The translations under genes and the position numbers were made by a program. Below are positions 1-8,390 of a stretch of 64,000 nt of DNA, in pieces. This DNA comes from Microcosmobacter sp040493455 (GTDB taxonomy: Bacteria; Bacteroidota; Bacteroidia; Flavobacteriales; Flavobacteriaceae). Where the stretch lies: positions 124,001 to 188,000 of the forward strand of contig NZ_JANFDA010000006.1 of the NCBI RefSeq assembly GCF_040493455.1, given 5' to 3'. The notes beneath the pieces were generated by a model, which was given only the letters and a program-made list of their open reading frames with translations, searched no databases and was not told where the DNA came from. The stretch's first letter is position 1, and each line of letters starts with the position of its first letter.

Positions 1-23
1 AATCTATCTTTTTAATTCTCCCC

Positions 24-84
24 AAAACAAAAAAGCATCCCAATTTTCACTGAGTGAAAAAAGGAAAGCTTTCCATCGGTAAGT
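24..84. repeat. 61-bp repeat, copy 1
   Basis: This 61-bp stretch is identical to 1101-1161 and to 22084-22144. It contains the hairpin TTTTCACTGAGTGAAAA (7-bp arms, 3-nt loop) followed by the perfect palindrome GGAAAGCTTTCC. Identity stops at 84, whereas the other two copies continue as part of a 200-bp repeat. Copies 1 and 2 bracket the lipoprotein gene, so this copy may mark an older insertion or duplication at the same tRNA-Asp hotspot. Function unknown. Confidence 0.85.
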
Positions 85-97
85 TATAATTGATTAG

Positions 98-1042
98 TTA
101 TTTAATTACATTTTCGATATTAAGAGTGTATTGCTCTTTAATATTTTCACCTGCATATTGTAATGCTGTCTCTAATTTATCCTGCGAAGGTTCATAATAC
201 ACCTTAAATGAGCCGTATTTTTCGTTGAGTTTAGTATTGATTACCCTCTCCGTTAATTTGAAATAATGTAAACTATATTTGTTCCACTCTTCTTCAAAAT
301 AGATGCTTAATGCTTCTTGATAATCTTGATTGTTAAACTCCTCAAATTCCTTACCATCAAACCAGTTAAAGAACCAATTAGAAGCTCCTAAAACAATCTC
401 AGATTTAAGATAGTGATTAAAAGAATCTTTCTCAATCTTACCATTCAAATTAAGCACAGTAATAAGACTATCTTTTACTTTACTAACGCGTTGCCATGCT
501 TCCTTAATTTCTAAATCTCTCAATTTTCTATCGTGACGAACAGCCTCATAATATGGATTCTCTGTATAATACCTTCTCAGAAAATTATGATTTTCATCTT
601 CATATACCACTGCATCCAAATCATGCGATTCCGACCATGTATTAATAGTATAACTCTCTGAAGGCTCAACAAAGAGCGTAGGATGATAAGCTAAAAAGTT
701 TTTACACAACAGATACTGATATAGGTCTGGATTCATTTTAAACACCTGAAGCGTCCCTGGAATATTTTTAGAGCTACTATCTATTTTAACCAACATAGAT
801 TCTTTTAGGTCAATAGTAAACTTGAAATTACCAACACTATCTACAACTGTTGAATCAATTATAAAATCTTGGGTTAAAAAGTTGAAATGATTATTATCCT
901 TTAAATATACCGTTGCTCCAATTAATTCTTTGCTATTACCAGAAATTGTAGTTTTTGAGTTGGTCTTTTCAACAGCTTCTTTTTTGGGGTTATTATTACA
1001 GCTTACCAGTACTATAACAAGTATAAGCAGGAGTCTTTTCAT
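98..1042 (-). CDS. Lipoprotein, possible DUF4369-like N-terminal domain
   Basis: The product is about 314 aa. It starts MKRLLLILVIVLVSC, a short lipoprotein signal with lipobox Cys, so it should be a lipid-anchored envelope protein. The next 90 residues (a beta-rich stretch with 'GATVYLKD' and 'DSTVVDSVGNFKF') resemble the DUF4369 domain found at the N-terminus of Bacteroidota thiol-disulfide proteins. I see no CXXC thioredoxin motif after it. The remainder is charged and helical. I chose ATG at 1042 over the in-frame TTG two codons upstream because it gives a standard signal peptide. It sits alone between two copies of the 61-bp repeat, outside the island proper. The specific function is not recognisable. 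Confidence 0.75.
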   Translation of the reverse strand: MKRLLLILVIVLVSCNNNPKKEAVEKTNSKTTISGNSKELIGATVYLKDNNHFNFLTQDFIIDSTVVDSVGNFKFTIDLKESMLVKIDSSSKNIPGTLQVFKMNPDLYQYLLCKNFLAYHPTLFVEPSESYTINTWSESHDLDAVVYEDENHNFLRRYYTENPYYEAVRHDRKLRDLEIKEAWQRVSKVKDSLITVLNLNGKIEKDSFNHYLKSEIVLGASNWFFNWFDGKEFEEFNNQDYQEALSIYFEEEWNKYSLHYFKLTERVINTKLNEKYGSFKVYYEPSQDKLETALQYAGENIKEQYTLNIENVIK

Positions 1043-1092
1043 GCTCAAATATAAAGAAAATAAAGTGCGGCTTTTTGATCATTTTACATCAA

Positions 1093-1292
1093 CCTCCCTA
1101 AAAACAAAAAAGCATCCCAATTTTCACTGAGTGAAAAAAGGAAAGCTTTCCATCGGTAAGTCCCAAATCATTGGGTTTCTTACTACGTTATTCCGGCTTT
1201 CGCCGAAATAAACAACACAACTAAATTTTAGTGCTAAAAAAAGCTCCAACTATGTTGAAGCTTTTGGCAATGTTTGCGGTCTGGACGGGACT
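1093..1292. repeat. Left 200-bp direct repeat of the island (attL-side)
   Basis: These 200 bases match 22076-22275 exactly, at a constant offset of 20,983. The right end (1277-1292) is the last 16 nt of tRNA-Asp including the discriminator position. The rest contains the 61-bp repeat (1101-1161) and a copy of the tRNA terminator (1235-1263, read on the minus strand). Only the right copy adjoins a complete tRNA gene, so this is the tRNA-fragment end of an integrated element. The perfect identity over 200 bp is far longer than a usual recombinase core and suggests recent acquisition or homogenisation. Confidence 0.9.
1277..1292 (-). pseudogene. tRNA-Asp 3'-end fragment at island boundary
   Basis: Sixteen bases identical to the 3' end of the intact tRNA-Asp at 22260-22275 (acceptor strand, part of the T-arm, discriminator). 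The match stops abruptly at 1292, where island sequence starts. This is the typical scar of integration into a tRNA 3' end; no functional tRNA is encoded here. Confidence 0.85.
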
Positions 1293-1385
1293 AAACTATA
1301 ACTCAAATAATATTTTACAATATAAATTTATTTTAAGAAATCAAAAACACCAATATCTGAATATACGAAATTCATTTTATTGAAA

Positions 1386-3113
1386 TTAAGCGCACTCCTT
1401 TTCTTGCTTTAATCCAAACCCAAATTGATTCCATGATTCAATACTCAAATCCTTAATCTTAATTCTAGCCTGATCAAAAGAATAATATTCAAAAGCTTTC
1501 TGAAAATTAATTCTCATCAATACATTTTTATTAATAGCTCTTTTAGAATCCAAGAAAATTATTGATCTAAGAAATTCTTGAACAATATCAGAATTAACTA
1601 AGAAAAGAGCGATCTCAGCCTGGTCTTTTTCGTCAAAACCTATAAAATAGCACGTATCATCCAACATTAAAGGTCTTGATTTTTTTGGTGTGATTAACGA
1701 AAACCTCGTTGATTTATATAATCCAGAAATCCCCACTTTATATTTCTTGAATGAATAATCACCAATTCCAAAAATTGAAAAAGGCGGTTTATTCTTGTAT
1801 ATTGATGATTTACGATTGTTAAAAACATCTAGATGTGAGTTCAAATATTTAAATGTAAGAGGTAGCTCTTCTTTTATAAAATCAGTCTGTTCTCCAACCT
1901 TGGTCTGAGTAATAATAGTATATTTACGACAATCATTTATCACCTCTCCTTTTAAGTCTGAACTCTTTAGTAATCCATAAATTAAATCGCTCTCAATGGG
2001 AATCTTTTCTCCTAACCTATTAGTTAAAAAATTATCCTTATAGTCTACTTCCATAACTCGTGAACAATCATGTTTCACGCCTGATCTCCATTCAAATTCA
2101 GATATTCCATCAATTAAATTTGCTTTATCATAATTTTCAATGGAATTGACAAATTTATCCCTGTACCAACCAAAAGTATCTTTAATTTTTAAATCATATA
2201 AATTTCTTTCCAAGCAAGTAAAACTTGGAGTACTATTTAATTTCGTTAGGAACAATGAGGAGTCAACAGAAGCATTGAACTCTTTTTTAGAGTCAATATT
2301 AAGTTTCTCCATTTCACCCAATGAATAATTATTAGTTTTTTGATCATAAATGAGGTTTTTTATTACTGAGTTTTTAATCAAAAAAGCCAAGATTCCGACA
2401 TGAAATTGAAAAGACCTTAGCATATGTAATGTGATAAACTCTCCAATGTCAAAATTACCATTCCCAGTAATGGCACTAATGCCGTTGAGCTTTTTAAAAT
2501 TTGATTTACTTGGTAAATTATTAGATTTAATACTTCCAAGTTCTGAATTTGTGACCCAGGGCGGATTCCCAATAATTAAGGTTTTTAGTTCTTTCGTCTC
2601 ATTAGCTAAATCAGAAAAAGAGTATTCAAATACGTTACCATGAATGATATCAATCTCAGGTAAATTCACACAGTCGTTTATAAGAAAATAGGACAGAATT
2701 TTAAATTTAGTCTCCCATACATAGGGTTTATAAATTTCTACACCTACTATCCTTGAAAAGGAATTTGATCCTTCTAAAGATGCCAAAATAAAATTTCCCT
2801 TCCCACAAGTGGGCTCTAAGAGAAATTCAAAATCACTATGCTTAGAAGCAATATAACTATATACTTTACAAGCAAGATCTTCATTAGTCTGAAAATCCCC
2901 AAATTCTCTTCCTCCCTTTTGAAATTCCTGCTTACTACCTTGAAAAAGTATATTTTCTAACTCTAAAACATCTTCTTCTGAGGAAAAAAAGTTGTTTATC
3001 CCACTTACGTTTTTTAATAATTCATTCAACCTCTTATAGTCAGGTAAAAGTTCTTTGTTCTTTTTGAAAAAATCAACTACAATATCATTTATAATTATCT
3101 CAAAATTATCCAT
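1386..3113 (-). CDS. N6-adenine DNA methyltransferase (probable type II R-M modification subunit)
   Basis: A protein of about 575 aa expected to methylate adenine N6 in a specific DNA site using SAM. The SAM-binding motif 'EPTCGKGNF' lies near residues 100-108 and the catalytic 'NPPW' near 183-186, the gamma-type order of Eco57I/TaqI-like adenine methylases. The C-terminal half (from about 330) would be the target recognition region. I chose ATG at 3113; the longer reading needs a TTG three codons upstream. The gene directly upstream on the same strand (36-46 bp away) looks like its restriction partner, and both lie just inside the left end of the island. A solitary or phage-defence methylase (for example BREX-type) is possible, but no BREX genes are present. 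Confidence 0.85.
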   Translation of the reverse strand: MDNFEIIINDIVVDFFKKNKELLPDYKRLNELLKNVSGINNFFSSEEDVLELENILFQGSKQEFQKGGREFGDFQTNEDLACKVYSYIASKHSDFEFLLEPTCGKGNFILASLEGSNSFSRIVGVEIYKPYVWETKFKILSYFLINDCVNLPEIDIIHGNVFEYSFSDLANETKELKTLIIGNPPWVTNSELGSIKSNNLPSKSNFKKLNGISAITGNGNFDIGEFITLHMLRSFQFHVGILAFLIKNSVIKNLIYDQKTNNYSLGEMEKLNIDSKKEFNASVDSSLFLTKLNSTPSFTCLERNLYDLKIKDTFGWYRDKFVNSIENYDKANLIDGISEFEWRSGVKHDCSRVMEVDYKDNFLTNRLGEKIPIESDLIYGLLKSSDLKGEVINDCRKYTIITQTKVGEQTDFIKEELPLTFKYLNSHLDVFNNRKSSIYKNKPPFSIFGIGDYSFKKYKVGISGLYKSTRFSLITPKKSRPLMLDDTCYFIGFDEKDQAEIALFLVNSDIVQEFLRSIIFLDSKRAINKNVLMRINFQKAFEYYSFDQARIKIKDLSIESWNQFGFGLKQEKECA

Positions 3114-3158
3114 TCGTACCAATCTCTATTTTAATAATTGAATTTAAAATATTTCGCT

Positions 3159-3644
3159 TCAGAAATCACTGATCATTTTTCTAATCTCATCCATTTTCTT
3201 CGCTTCTTTATCCATGAAAACCTCGTATGCTTTTCTCAACCCTTTAAGGAACTCTTTCTTTGATTGATTTTTATCTACCTCCAATGGCTTAGGCATTTGT
3301 ATTACACCCCAACCTTGAGCTTCAATTGTTAGACAATTCCAACTTAAATGCTCAAATGGCAATAATCCTGAGTCATCAATGTACTTTACCCCATCTTTTG
3401 TGCTTTCGTAGTTCACAAAAATAAAGTACAACTTGTGTCCATCTTGCTCAATCCATTTTATTAACCTTTTTGCCGAAATAATATTTGGAGAATAGTTATT
3501 CTTCAGGATGTTATTGCTTTTAACATTTACAGGGCTTTTGATATCATCATTTAATAAAAAGTCCCCAATAGCTTTCCTTGTGCCCTTTGCAGTGGCTCCA
3601 TACTTGTTAGCTGCTTCAATCTCTATTGCTCTATAGTCATCCAT
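3159..3644 (-). CDS. Putative type II restriction endonuclease (PD-(D/E)XK-like)
   Basis: A 161-aa protein encoded just upstream of the adenine methyltransferase in the same operon. Near the N-terminus it has 'GDFLL' (Asp28) followed 12 residues later by 'VNVKSNN' (Lys42). This is the spacing of a PD-(D/E)XK nuclease core, but with Asn where Asp/Glu is usual. The rest ('SAKRLIKWIEQDG', 'LSWNCLTIEAQGWGVIQM') is a compact alpha/beta region that I remember only from small restriction enzymes. The family assignment is inferred from the motif and from the linkage; no cognate site can be proposed. It could instead be another accessory protein of the methylase. Confidence 0.55.
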   Translation of the reverse strand: MDDYRAIEIEAANKYGATAKGTRKAIGDFLLNDDIKSPVNVKSNNILKNNYSPNIISAKRLIKWIEQDGHKLYFIFVNYESTKDGVKYIDDSGLLPFEHLSWNCLTIEAQGWGVIQMPKPLEVDKNQSKKEFLKGLRKAYEVFMDKEAKKMDEIRKMISDF

Positions 3645-3774
3645 TTAATTTGCCTAATTAGTGATAAATAATTCAGCACTAATATACAAATTGTAACATG
3701 TGACTACACTCAGAAAAAATTAATAATTTTAAAGTCTTATCAAAGATTAGTTACATTATTAAAATTAGATAATT

Positions 3775-4353
3775 ATGGACCACATAATAGGAGTTATTAT
3801 TGGCTTTATAACCTTTTTTATTTTCCCAATATCTGAGCATATAGCTAAGAGACTATTTTCTAAAGAACTTGGCAACCCTGAGCTTTGGTTTCTTCCAGAA
3901 TTTGGATTCAGGCTTGTAATAAGAAACATCCCTAATGAGACCAAACTTTATGATATAAAGTATCAATCAAAAATTATCAAAATTATACCATCTACAGCTT
4001 ACTCTTCAGTATCAACCATTGACGAAACAATGTTAACTGAAACCGAAGAATTTTTCTTATTCTCGGGTAGCGACCAAGTAATGCTAAGCTTTCAGTTAAA
4101 TAACATAGAAAACGAAATCGTTTTTGTTCATACTGATAAACTGGGTAAAGAAAAATGTTCATATCCATTGAGTAAAATTGATAATGTTATTTGTGATTAT
4201 ATGGCAAATATTGATAACAAATTTCATTTTGATGTAAAAAAGGGAAGGAGAGTAAACATTTCAAAAAATGATTTAAAAAATTACTATGATTTAATTTCTA
4301 AAAACAATAATGAGCAGAGGCTAATGTTGTTAAATATTCAGTCTGTCTGTTAA
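3775..4353 (+). CDS. Hypothetical membrane-anchored protein
   Basis: I do not recognise this 192-aa protein. It starts with one hydrophobic segment (about residues 4-22, 'IIGVIIGFITFFIFP'), so it is probably anchored in the inner membrane with the rest soluble. The body is beta-rich to about 130, then helical and lysine/asparagine rich. It lies divergently from the putative restriction gene with a 130-bp AT-rich spacer and reads alone on the plus strand. After the stop, a GGTCTT-acc-AAGACC hairpin (about 4384-4398) lacks a T-tract and is a weak terminator candidate. Confidence 0.6.
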   Translation: MDHIIGVIIGFITFFIFPISEHIAKRLFSKELGNPELWFLPEFGFRLVIRNIPNETKLYDIKYQSKIIKIIPSTAYSSVSTIDETMLTETEEFFLFSGSDQVMLSFQLNNIENEIVFVHTDKLGKEKCSYPLSKIDNVICDYMANIDNKFHFDVKKGRRVNISKNDLKNYYDLISKNNNEQRLMLLNIQSVC

Positions 4354-4446
4354 TTTGCGTTTGTACCAAAAAATTTAATTAAGGTCTTACCAAGACCGTA
4401 ATCCACTTTAATTACTTAAGTGACTACGGATATTAATTGATGGAAT

Positions 4447-4475
4447 TAAAAAAGGGTACCTTTATGATACCCTTA
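4447..4475 (-). terminator. Rho-independent terminator after the winged-helix gene
   Basis: Read on the minus strand, arms AAGGGTA and TACCCTT enclose a short loop and are followed by a run of six T. It lies directly downstream of the stop of the 4479-5345 gene. Confidence 0.75.
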
Positions 4476-4478
4476 TTA

Positions 4479-5345
4479 CTAATATTGGCTCTCAACATTA
4501 TCATTGTAATCTCTAAGACCGACAAATAAGCTATAGAATTTTGGGTCTTTCACGCCGTTATTTATCCTTTTTGCATTTCTCAGAATTTTAGAAGATATAT
4601 TATAAGAATAAATTTTAAACGATTTTATTTCTCTAATCATCTCTAGATCTTTATCTGATGGTCTAAACTTTGCAAAAGCAGGTACTATAGATTTTAATAA
4701 TTCATAAAGACTCAAAACCAATTTTTCATCCTCTTGAGGATCACAAGAATCTTTTAAACTATCTATTAAATCAATCATGCTTTCCTCAACGCCATCATCA
4801 ATAAAACTTTCTTCTTCATATTCTGCCACATTCATGTGGATAGTAGAATTAGTTTTCTTGTTATTAGTTTTCTTGTTATTAGTTGTTTCGCTTTTTTCAC
4901 CCACATGAGATGGAAAAATACCATTTTTTGAAGTAGGATTTTCCAAATTCAAGGCACTATGTGCTACTCCAGGTTTTGATCTAATGTTTGCTTTATAATT
5001 CTTATATTTCTTAGAATTAACCCTTAGAAACTGATTAATATTTTTAAAATCCAGAGCATAGAAATTAGGTTTCGTAAGCCCCTGTCTCTTAGCAAATAAC
5101 AGACCAGCATCCTCTAGAATTTTTATATTCTTCATAATTATATCCTTACTAAACATAGTTTCTTCTCTAATATCATCATGACTTATGAAGAAACCCTCTT
5201 TTCCATTTTTGTGAGTTAATTTCCCCTTACTCTTCCAATAATTATGTTTGTAAATTAATGTTGCCAATATATCGGCTGCTTTAGTACCCAATGCATATCT
5301 TACTATTTTATTAGATGCTATGAATTCATTTTCATCATTATTCAT
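4479..5345 (-). CDS. Winged-helix replication/regulatory-type protein
   Basis: A protein of about 288 aa. Residues 10-110 form a helix-turn-helix module of the kind found in phage and plasmid replication initiators and DnaD-like helpers ('FFISHDDIREETMFSKDIIMKNIKILEDAGLL' region, then a basic wing). A low-complexity linker with Asn-Asn-Lys-Lys-Thr repeats (about 155-170) leads to a helical C-terminal domain (about 200-288). I used ATG at 5345 because the longer reading begins with TTG. The probable role is replication or copy control of the excised island, or transcriptional control. It has no ATPase motif. A 240-bp homopolymer-rich region lies upstream. Confidence 0.6.
   Translation of the reverse strand: MNNDENEFIASNKIVRYALGTKAADILATLIYKHNYWKSKGKLTHKNGKEGFFISHDDIREETMFSKDIIMKNIKILEDAGLLFAKRQGLTKPNFYALDFKNINQFLRVNSKKYKNYKANIRSKPGVAHSALNLENPTSKNGIFPSHVGEKSETTNNKKTNNKKTNSTIHMNVAEYEEESFIDDGVEESMIDLIDSLKDSCDPQEDEKLVLSLYELLKSIVPAFAKFRPSDKDLEMIREIKSFKIYSYNISSKILRNAKRINNGVKDPKFYSLFVGLRDYNDNVESQY
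4849..4884. repeat. 15-bp in-frame tandem repeat
   Basis: Two exact copies of TTAGTTTTCTTGTTA (4849-4863, 4864-4878) plus a 6-nt partial copy. The unit is in frame and encodes the Asn-Asn-Lys-Lys-Thr linker of the winged-helix protein; length variation between strains would change linker length only. Confidence 0.8.
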
Positions 5346-5354
5346 GAATTCCAA

Positions 5355-5592
5355 AATATTATAAAATTTTGATCCTAAGACTAGAATCTGTCTTTAAGTC
5401 CCTTTGTGAAGTTATTTTTTAAGGTTATATGTCCTAAAGAAACTTTATTTTACAAAAATATGTTATTTTTCTTACAAAAAAAAGTTTTTTTGTAGGTTTT
5501 TTTTTATTTTTTACAATTTCATTTTCAGTGGTTTTTGTTTTTAGCCTAAAAACCGTCTCAAAAGCTTGGTTATCTAAAAACAGCATAAACGG
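5355..5592. other. Homopolymer-rich intergenic region with A/T palindrome
   Basis: This gene-free 238-bp stretch is extremely AT-rich, with long A and T runs. At 5473-5494 there is a near-perfect palindrome: TAC plus seven A, a central AG, then seven T plus GTA. It lies directly upstream of the winged-helix gene on its 5' side, so it is a candidate regulatory or replication-related site. No repeated iterons are visible, so an origin is only a guess. Confidence 0.4.
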
Positions 5593-5844
5593 CTAATCAA
5601 TCCTAATGGAGAAGTGATAATAATGGTAGTAGCCTCCAGAAATAACATAAACTACCTTTAACTCTTTGGATAGTTTTATTGAGTTTACAATTAGTCTTTG
5701 ATCCTTTTTCAGTTTACCAACATCATAATTTGCAACTACATAAAATGGGCATTTAATTTCTACAAGTTTATTTCTAAAGTCTATGATGAGCAGAGATTTA
5801 TTTGAGCAGTGGCTTAACAAATACTTTAAGTATTTACTGTTCAT
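5593..5844 (-). CDS. Small hypothetical protein
   Basis: An 83-aa protein I do not recognise. It has no signal peptide or membrane segment. It is mixed alpha/beta with a tyrosine/histidine-rich end ('GGYYHYYHFSIRID'). It reads in the same direction as its neighbours but has its own 130-bp upstream gap containing the inverted repeat CTTAT-cgcta-ATAAG (5880-5894). Coding status rests on the intact frame and normal composition only. Confidence 0.5.
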   Translation of the reverse strand: MNSKYLKYLLSHCSNKSLLIIDFRNKLVEIKCPFYVVANYDVGKLKKDQRLIVNSIKLSKELKVVYVISGGYYHYYHFSIRID

Positions 5845-5942
5845 ATAGTTATTATAAATTATAAGATTTTATTTTATTTCTTATCGCTAATAAGATACAA
5901 GCGCATAATATTATATCCATCTCATTAGGTTTTTAAATTCTT

Positions 5943-5976
5943 GAAAAAAAGGAGCATTTCTGCTCCTCTTTTTTTG
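5943..5976 (-). terminator. Terminator downstream of the 115-aa gene
   Basis: GGAGCA and TGCTCC arms around a 4-nt loop are flanked by a T-run on each side, so the hairpin could work in both directions. It immediately follows the stop of the gene at 5979-6326. Confidence 0.85.
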
Positions 5977-5978
5977 CC

Positions 5979-6326
5979 TTACATAATAATTTCTGTTTCC
6001 TTAACTAAATGCTTTTCAATAGCTTCCAATTGATCATCTTTGTACTCCCACCGATGTGATAGTTGAATCGTTTCCCCTGTTTCCTCTATTGTATAAGCAT
6101 AGGGATCACATGCCACCTTTGCTACTTCACCTTGGAATTCCATTCCAATAACTGTTTTACATGCTTCTCCATCTAAGGTGCAAGGCACGATCGCTCTACG
6201 TGATGTAAAATAAATGCGATTTGTTTTTTGACTTAAGACTGGTTGAACACCTCCTTCTACGATAAGTGCATTAAACTTTTCTCCATTACTTTTCGTGATA
6301 GTTTTGAAATTCTTTACTGTAACCAT
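5979..6326 (-). CDS. Conserved-looking hypothetical protein (115 aa)
   Basis: A soluble, beta-strand-rich 115-aa protein that I cannot assign. It begins 'MVTVKNFKTI' and has two cysteines in 'VPCTLDGEACKTV' and one more in 'VACDPYAY', followed by an acidic C-terminal helix. It has its own strong terminator and a 95-bp leader containing an inverted repeat (TTGGGGAG-gact-CTCCCAA, 6353-6371) that could regulate it. It resembles small accessory proteins of Bacteroidota mobile elements only in size and position, so no function is proposed. Confidence 0.65.
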   Translation of the reverse strand: MVTVKNFKTITKSNGEKFNALIVEGGVQPVLSQKTNRIYFTSRRAIVPCTLDGEACKTVIGMEFQGEVAKVACDPYAYTIEETGETIQLSHRWEYKDDQLEAIEKHLVKETEIIM

Positions 6327-6422
6327 TTTAAATAATTTTTATGTTAAACAAGTTGGGGAGGACTCTCCCAATCTTCTAGAACGGGGTGGCTTATGACTAA
6401 TTACTTGCCTCTTTAGCAGTGG

Positions 6423-6860
6423 CTACTTTTTTCTATCGTAATACAGGTGTAAAACTTGATCTATACCAGATTCATGGTAGGTAAAGAAGTCCAGACCTTC
6501 AAAGAGCTCAAAGTAGACTTTAGTTTTTGTAGCTAGCCTGTAGGCTCTAACCGTAATCATTTGATAGCTGCTATCTATGGATGTGATTACATAGTCTGCT
6601 CTGTTTTCTTTATTGTAATCAATCATCATTACCTGGGGATTAGCACTTTTTTGAACTAGTTTAAAATAATAGCGTTGATTTACCTGGTTAGGATAGCATT
6701 TACTTGAATCAAAAAAATTACAGATCTCAAGCTTATTAACATCAAATGCCAATAATTCACCTTCCCATTCAACTCCATTAGTATAATATTCTAAATCATT
6801 TTGTGCTATAGACAATTGCCCTGATAATAGTATATGTATTAATAATATGTAAGTTCTCAT
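6423..6860 (-). CDS. Small secreted hypothetical protein
   Basis: The 145-aa product has an N-terminal Sec signal peptide (about 1-19, 'ILLIHILLSGQLSIAQ'), so it should be exported to the periplasm or beyond. The mature part has two cysteines in 'ICNFFDSSKC' that could form a disulfide and is otherwise beta-rich. There is no lipobox. It lies upstream of the 115-aa gene on the same strand with a 96-bp gap. Not recognised. Confidence 0.6.
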   Translation of the reverse strand: MRTYILLIHILLSGQLSIAQNDLEYYTNGVEWEGELLAFDVNKLEICNFFDSSKCYPNQVNQRYYFKLVQKSANPQVMMIDYNKENRADYVITSIDSSYQMITVRAYRLATKTKVYFELFEGLDFFTYHESGIDQVLHLYYDRKK

Positions 6861-6949
6861 AATTGCTGATTATCAAAATTAATAATAATAATTTATTTTG
6901 CGTCCTTTAGTCCGCATTAATTATATAAGCATCTCCTTCCTTTGCTTTA

Positions 6950-7171
6950 ATGGTTGATGTAAATAAGATAATTTGTAATTATATTGCTAAGGAGTGGGTT
7001 TCAACTAGCAAATCCAATAGATCTTTTGCGTTAGACCATAATGTAGATGAAAAAACAGTAAGAAAGATTTTGCAGAAAGACGGTTATAGAATGCCAATTA
7101 GAACACTCTATAAGATATGTGAAGCAAGGGAAATTAGTCTCTCTGAGTTCTTTTCTTTAATTAAACATTAG
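6950..7171 (+). CDS. Small HTH (Cro/C1-like) DNA-binding protein
   Basis: A 73-aa single-domain protein. Helices around 'SNRSFALDHNVDEKTVRKILQ' and 'YRMPIRTLYKICEAREISLSEFF' match the shape of an XRE/Cro-type helix-turn-helix. It is probably a small repressor or excision/control factor of the island. It is divergent from the secreted 145-aa gene and convergent with the Y-family polymerase, whose stop is one base away, so no terminator separates them. Confidence 0.65.
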   Translation: MVDVNKIICNYIAKEWVSTSKSNRSFALDHNVDEKTVRKILQKDGYRMPIRTLYKICEAREISLSEFFSLIKH

Positions 7172-7172
7172 C

Positions 7173-8390
7173 TTACTGTCTCCTATTTGCTAGAAGTGGT
7201 GGTGGTTCACCAGTAAAAGGATTCCATCTACTAATACTTTTAGCACCAATACCTGAAGCTCTTAGAACTGCCCTATCACCATATCTCTCTCTCATTTTAT
7301 CCATAGCTTGATATAAGCTTATGACCTTATCATTATCTTCAAATAAATTGATTTGATATCCTCCTTCAACTATATGACTAAACTTTACACCTACAAGGCG
7401 TACTAATAATCTTCTATTATATAGATTTTTAAAAAGCTCCTTTACTAAAGGAATAATAATATGATCTGCTGAAGTATATGGTATTCTCTTTTGTAATGTG
7501 TGAGTTTCTCTATCTGAATATCTTATCTTAAATGCCACACAAGCAGTTAACTTATTTGCTCTTCTTAATTGATAAGCTAAGTTTTCAGCCATTGCAATAA
7601 TGATGCTCTCTAGTTTTTTTATGTCTGTAGTATCTCTATCAAAAGTTCTTTCCGTAGATATAGATTTACGCTCATTGTACTGTACTACAGGACTATTATC
7701 AATACCATTAGCTTTTTTCCAAATTGATGCACCATTCTTACCAAAAACCTTTTCCATCATATAAATTGGCATTTCTTGTACAGTCTTAATGCGTTTTATT
7801 CCTAAATCACACAATGATTTGTAGGTTACCTCACCTACCATAGGTATTTTTCTAACAGAGAGTGGAGATAAAAAAGGCTTCTCTGTACCCCTATCAATGT
7901 GTATTTGATTATTGGGTTTAGCTTCACCCGTTGCTATTTTTGATACCGTCTTATTTATGGATAATCCAAAGGATATAGGAAGTCCTGTTTCTTTAATTAT
8001 TCTCTTTCTTATTTCTGTAGCCAGTTTATGACAACCAAAGAACTTATCCATCCCGCTTAAATCAATGTAAAACTCATCTATTGAGGATTTTTCATATGTA
8101 GGAACACTCTCTTTTATTATTTCAGTAACTACATCAGAAAATTTAGTATAAGTTGATGAATTTCCCCTTAGAACTATTGCTTCAGGGCAAAGCTGCTTTG
8201 CCATTCTCATAGGCATTGCAGAATGTATCCCAAAATCTCTTGCTTCATAACTACATGAAGCTACTACCCCTCTATCTGATGTTCCTCCTATTAAAACTGG
8301 CTTCCCTATCAAACTACTATCTAGTAATCTTTCACAAGACACAAAAAATGTATCCAAATCCATATGAACAATAGACCTATCCTTATTCAT
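7173..8390 (-). CDS. dinB: Y-family translesion DNA polymerase (DinB/UmuC type)
   Basis: The 405-aa protein is a complete Y-family polymerase that should copy past damaged bases. The palm carboxylates are present: Asp11 in 'HMDLDTFF' and Asp105-Glu106 in 'SSIDEFYID'. It is therefore catalytically competent, unlike inactive ImuB proteins. The thumb HhH region ('IPMVGEVTYKSLCDLGI') and little-finger domain follow, ending near 405. Its start overlaps the stop of the upstream DnaE-type gene by 4 bp (ATGA), implying translational coupling. With the divergent S24 repressor it forms an SOS-style mutagenesis operon. Naming it dinB rather than umuC is a choice; the partner S24 protein is LexA-like, not a short UmuD. 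Confidence 0.93.
   Translation of the reverse strand: MNKDRSIVHMDLDTFFVSCERLLDSSLIGKPVLIGGTSDRGVVASCSYEARDFGIHSAMPMRMAKQLCPEAIVLRGNSSTYTKFSDVVTEIIKESVPTYEKSSIDEFYIDLSGMDKFFGCHKLATEIRKRIIKETGLPISFGLSINKTVSKIATGEAKPNNQIHIDRGTEKPFLSPLSVRKIPMVGEVTYKSLCDLGIKRIKTVQEMPIYMMEKVFGKNGASIWKKANGIDNSPVVQYNERKSISTERTFDRDTTDIKKLESIIIAMAENLAYQLRRANKLTACVAFKIRYSDRETHTLQKRIPYTSADHIIIPLVKELFKNLYNRRLLVRLVGVKFSHIVEGGYQINLFEDNDKVISLYQAMDKMRERYGDRAVLRASGIGAKSISRWNPFTGEPPPLLANRRQ

Noticed and set aside
930..1130. 66-aa plus-strand frame over the lipoprotein start
   Set aside because: Antisense shadow of the lipoprotein gene running into the repeat; no family or start support.
4384..4398. GGTCTT-acc-AAGACC hairpin as terminator
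   Set aside because: Good stem but no T-tract after it, so I did not call it as a terminator.
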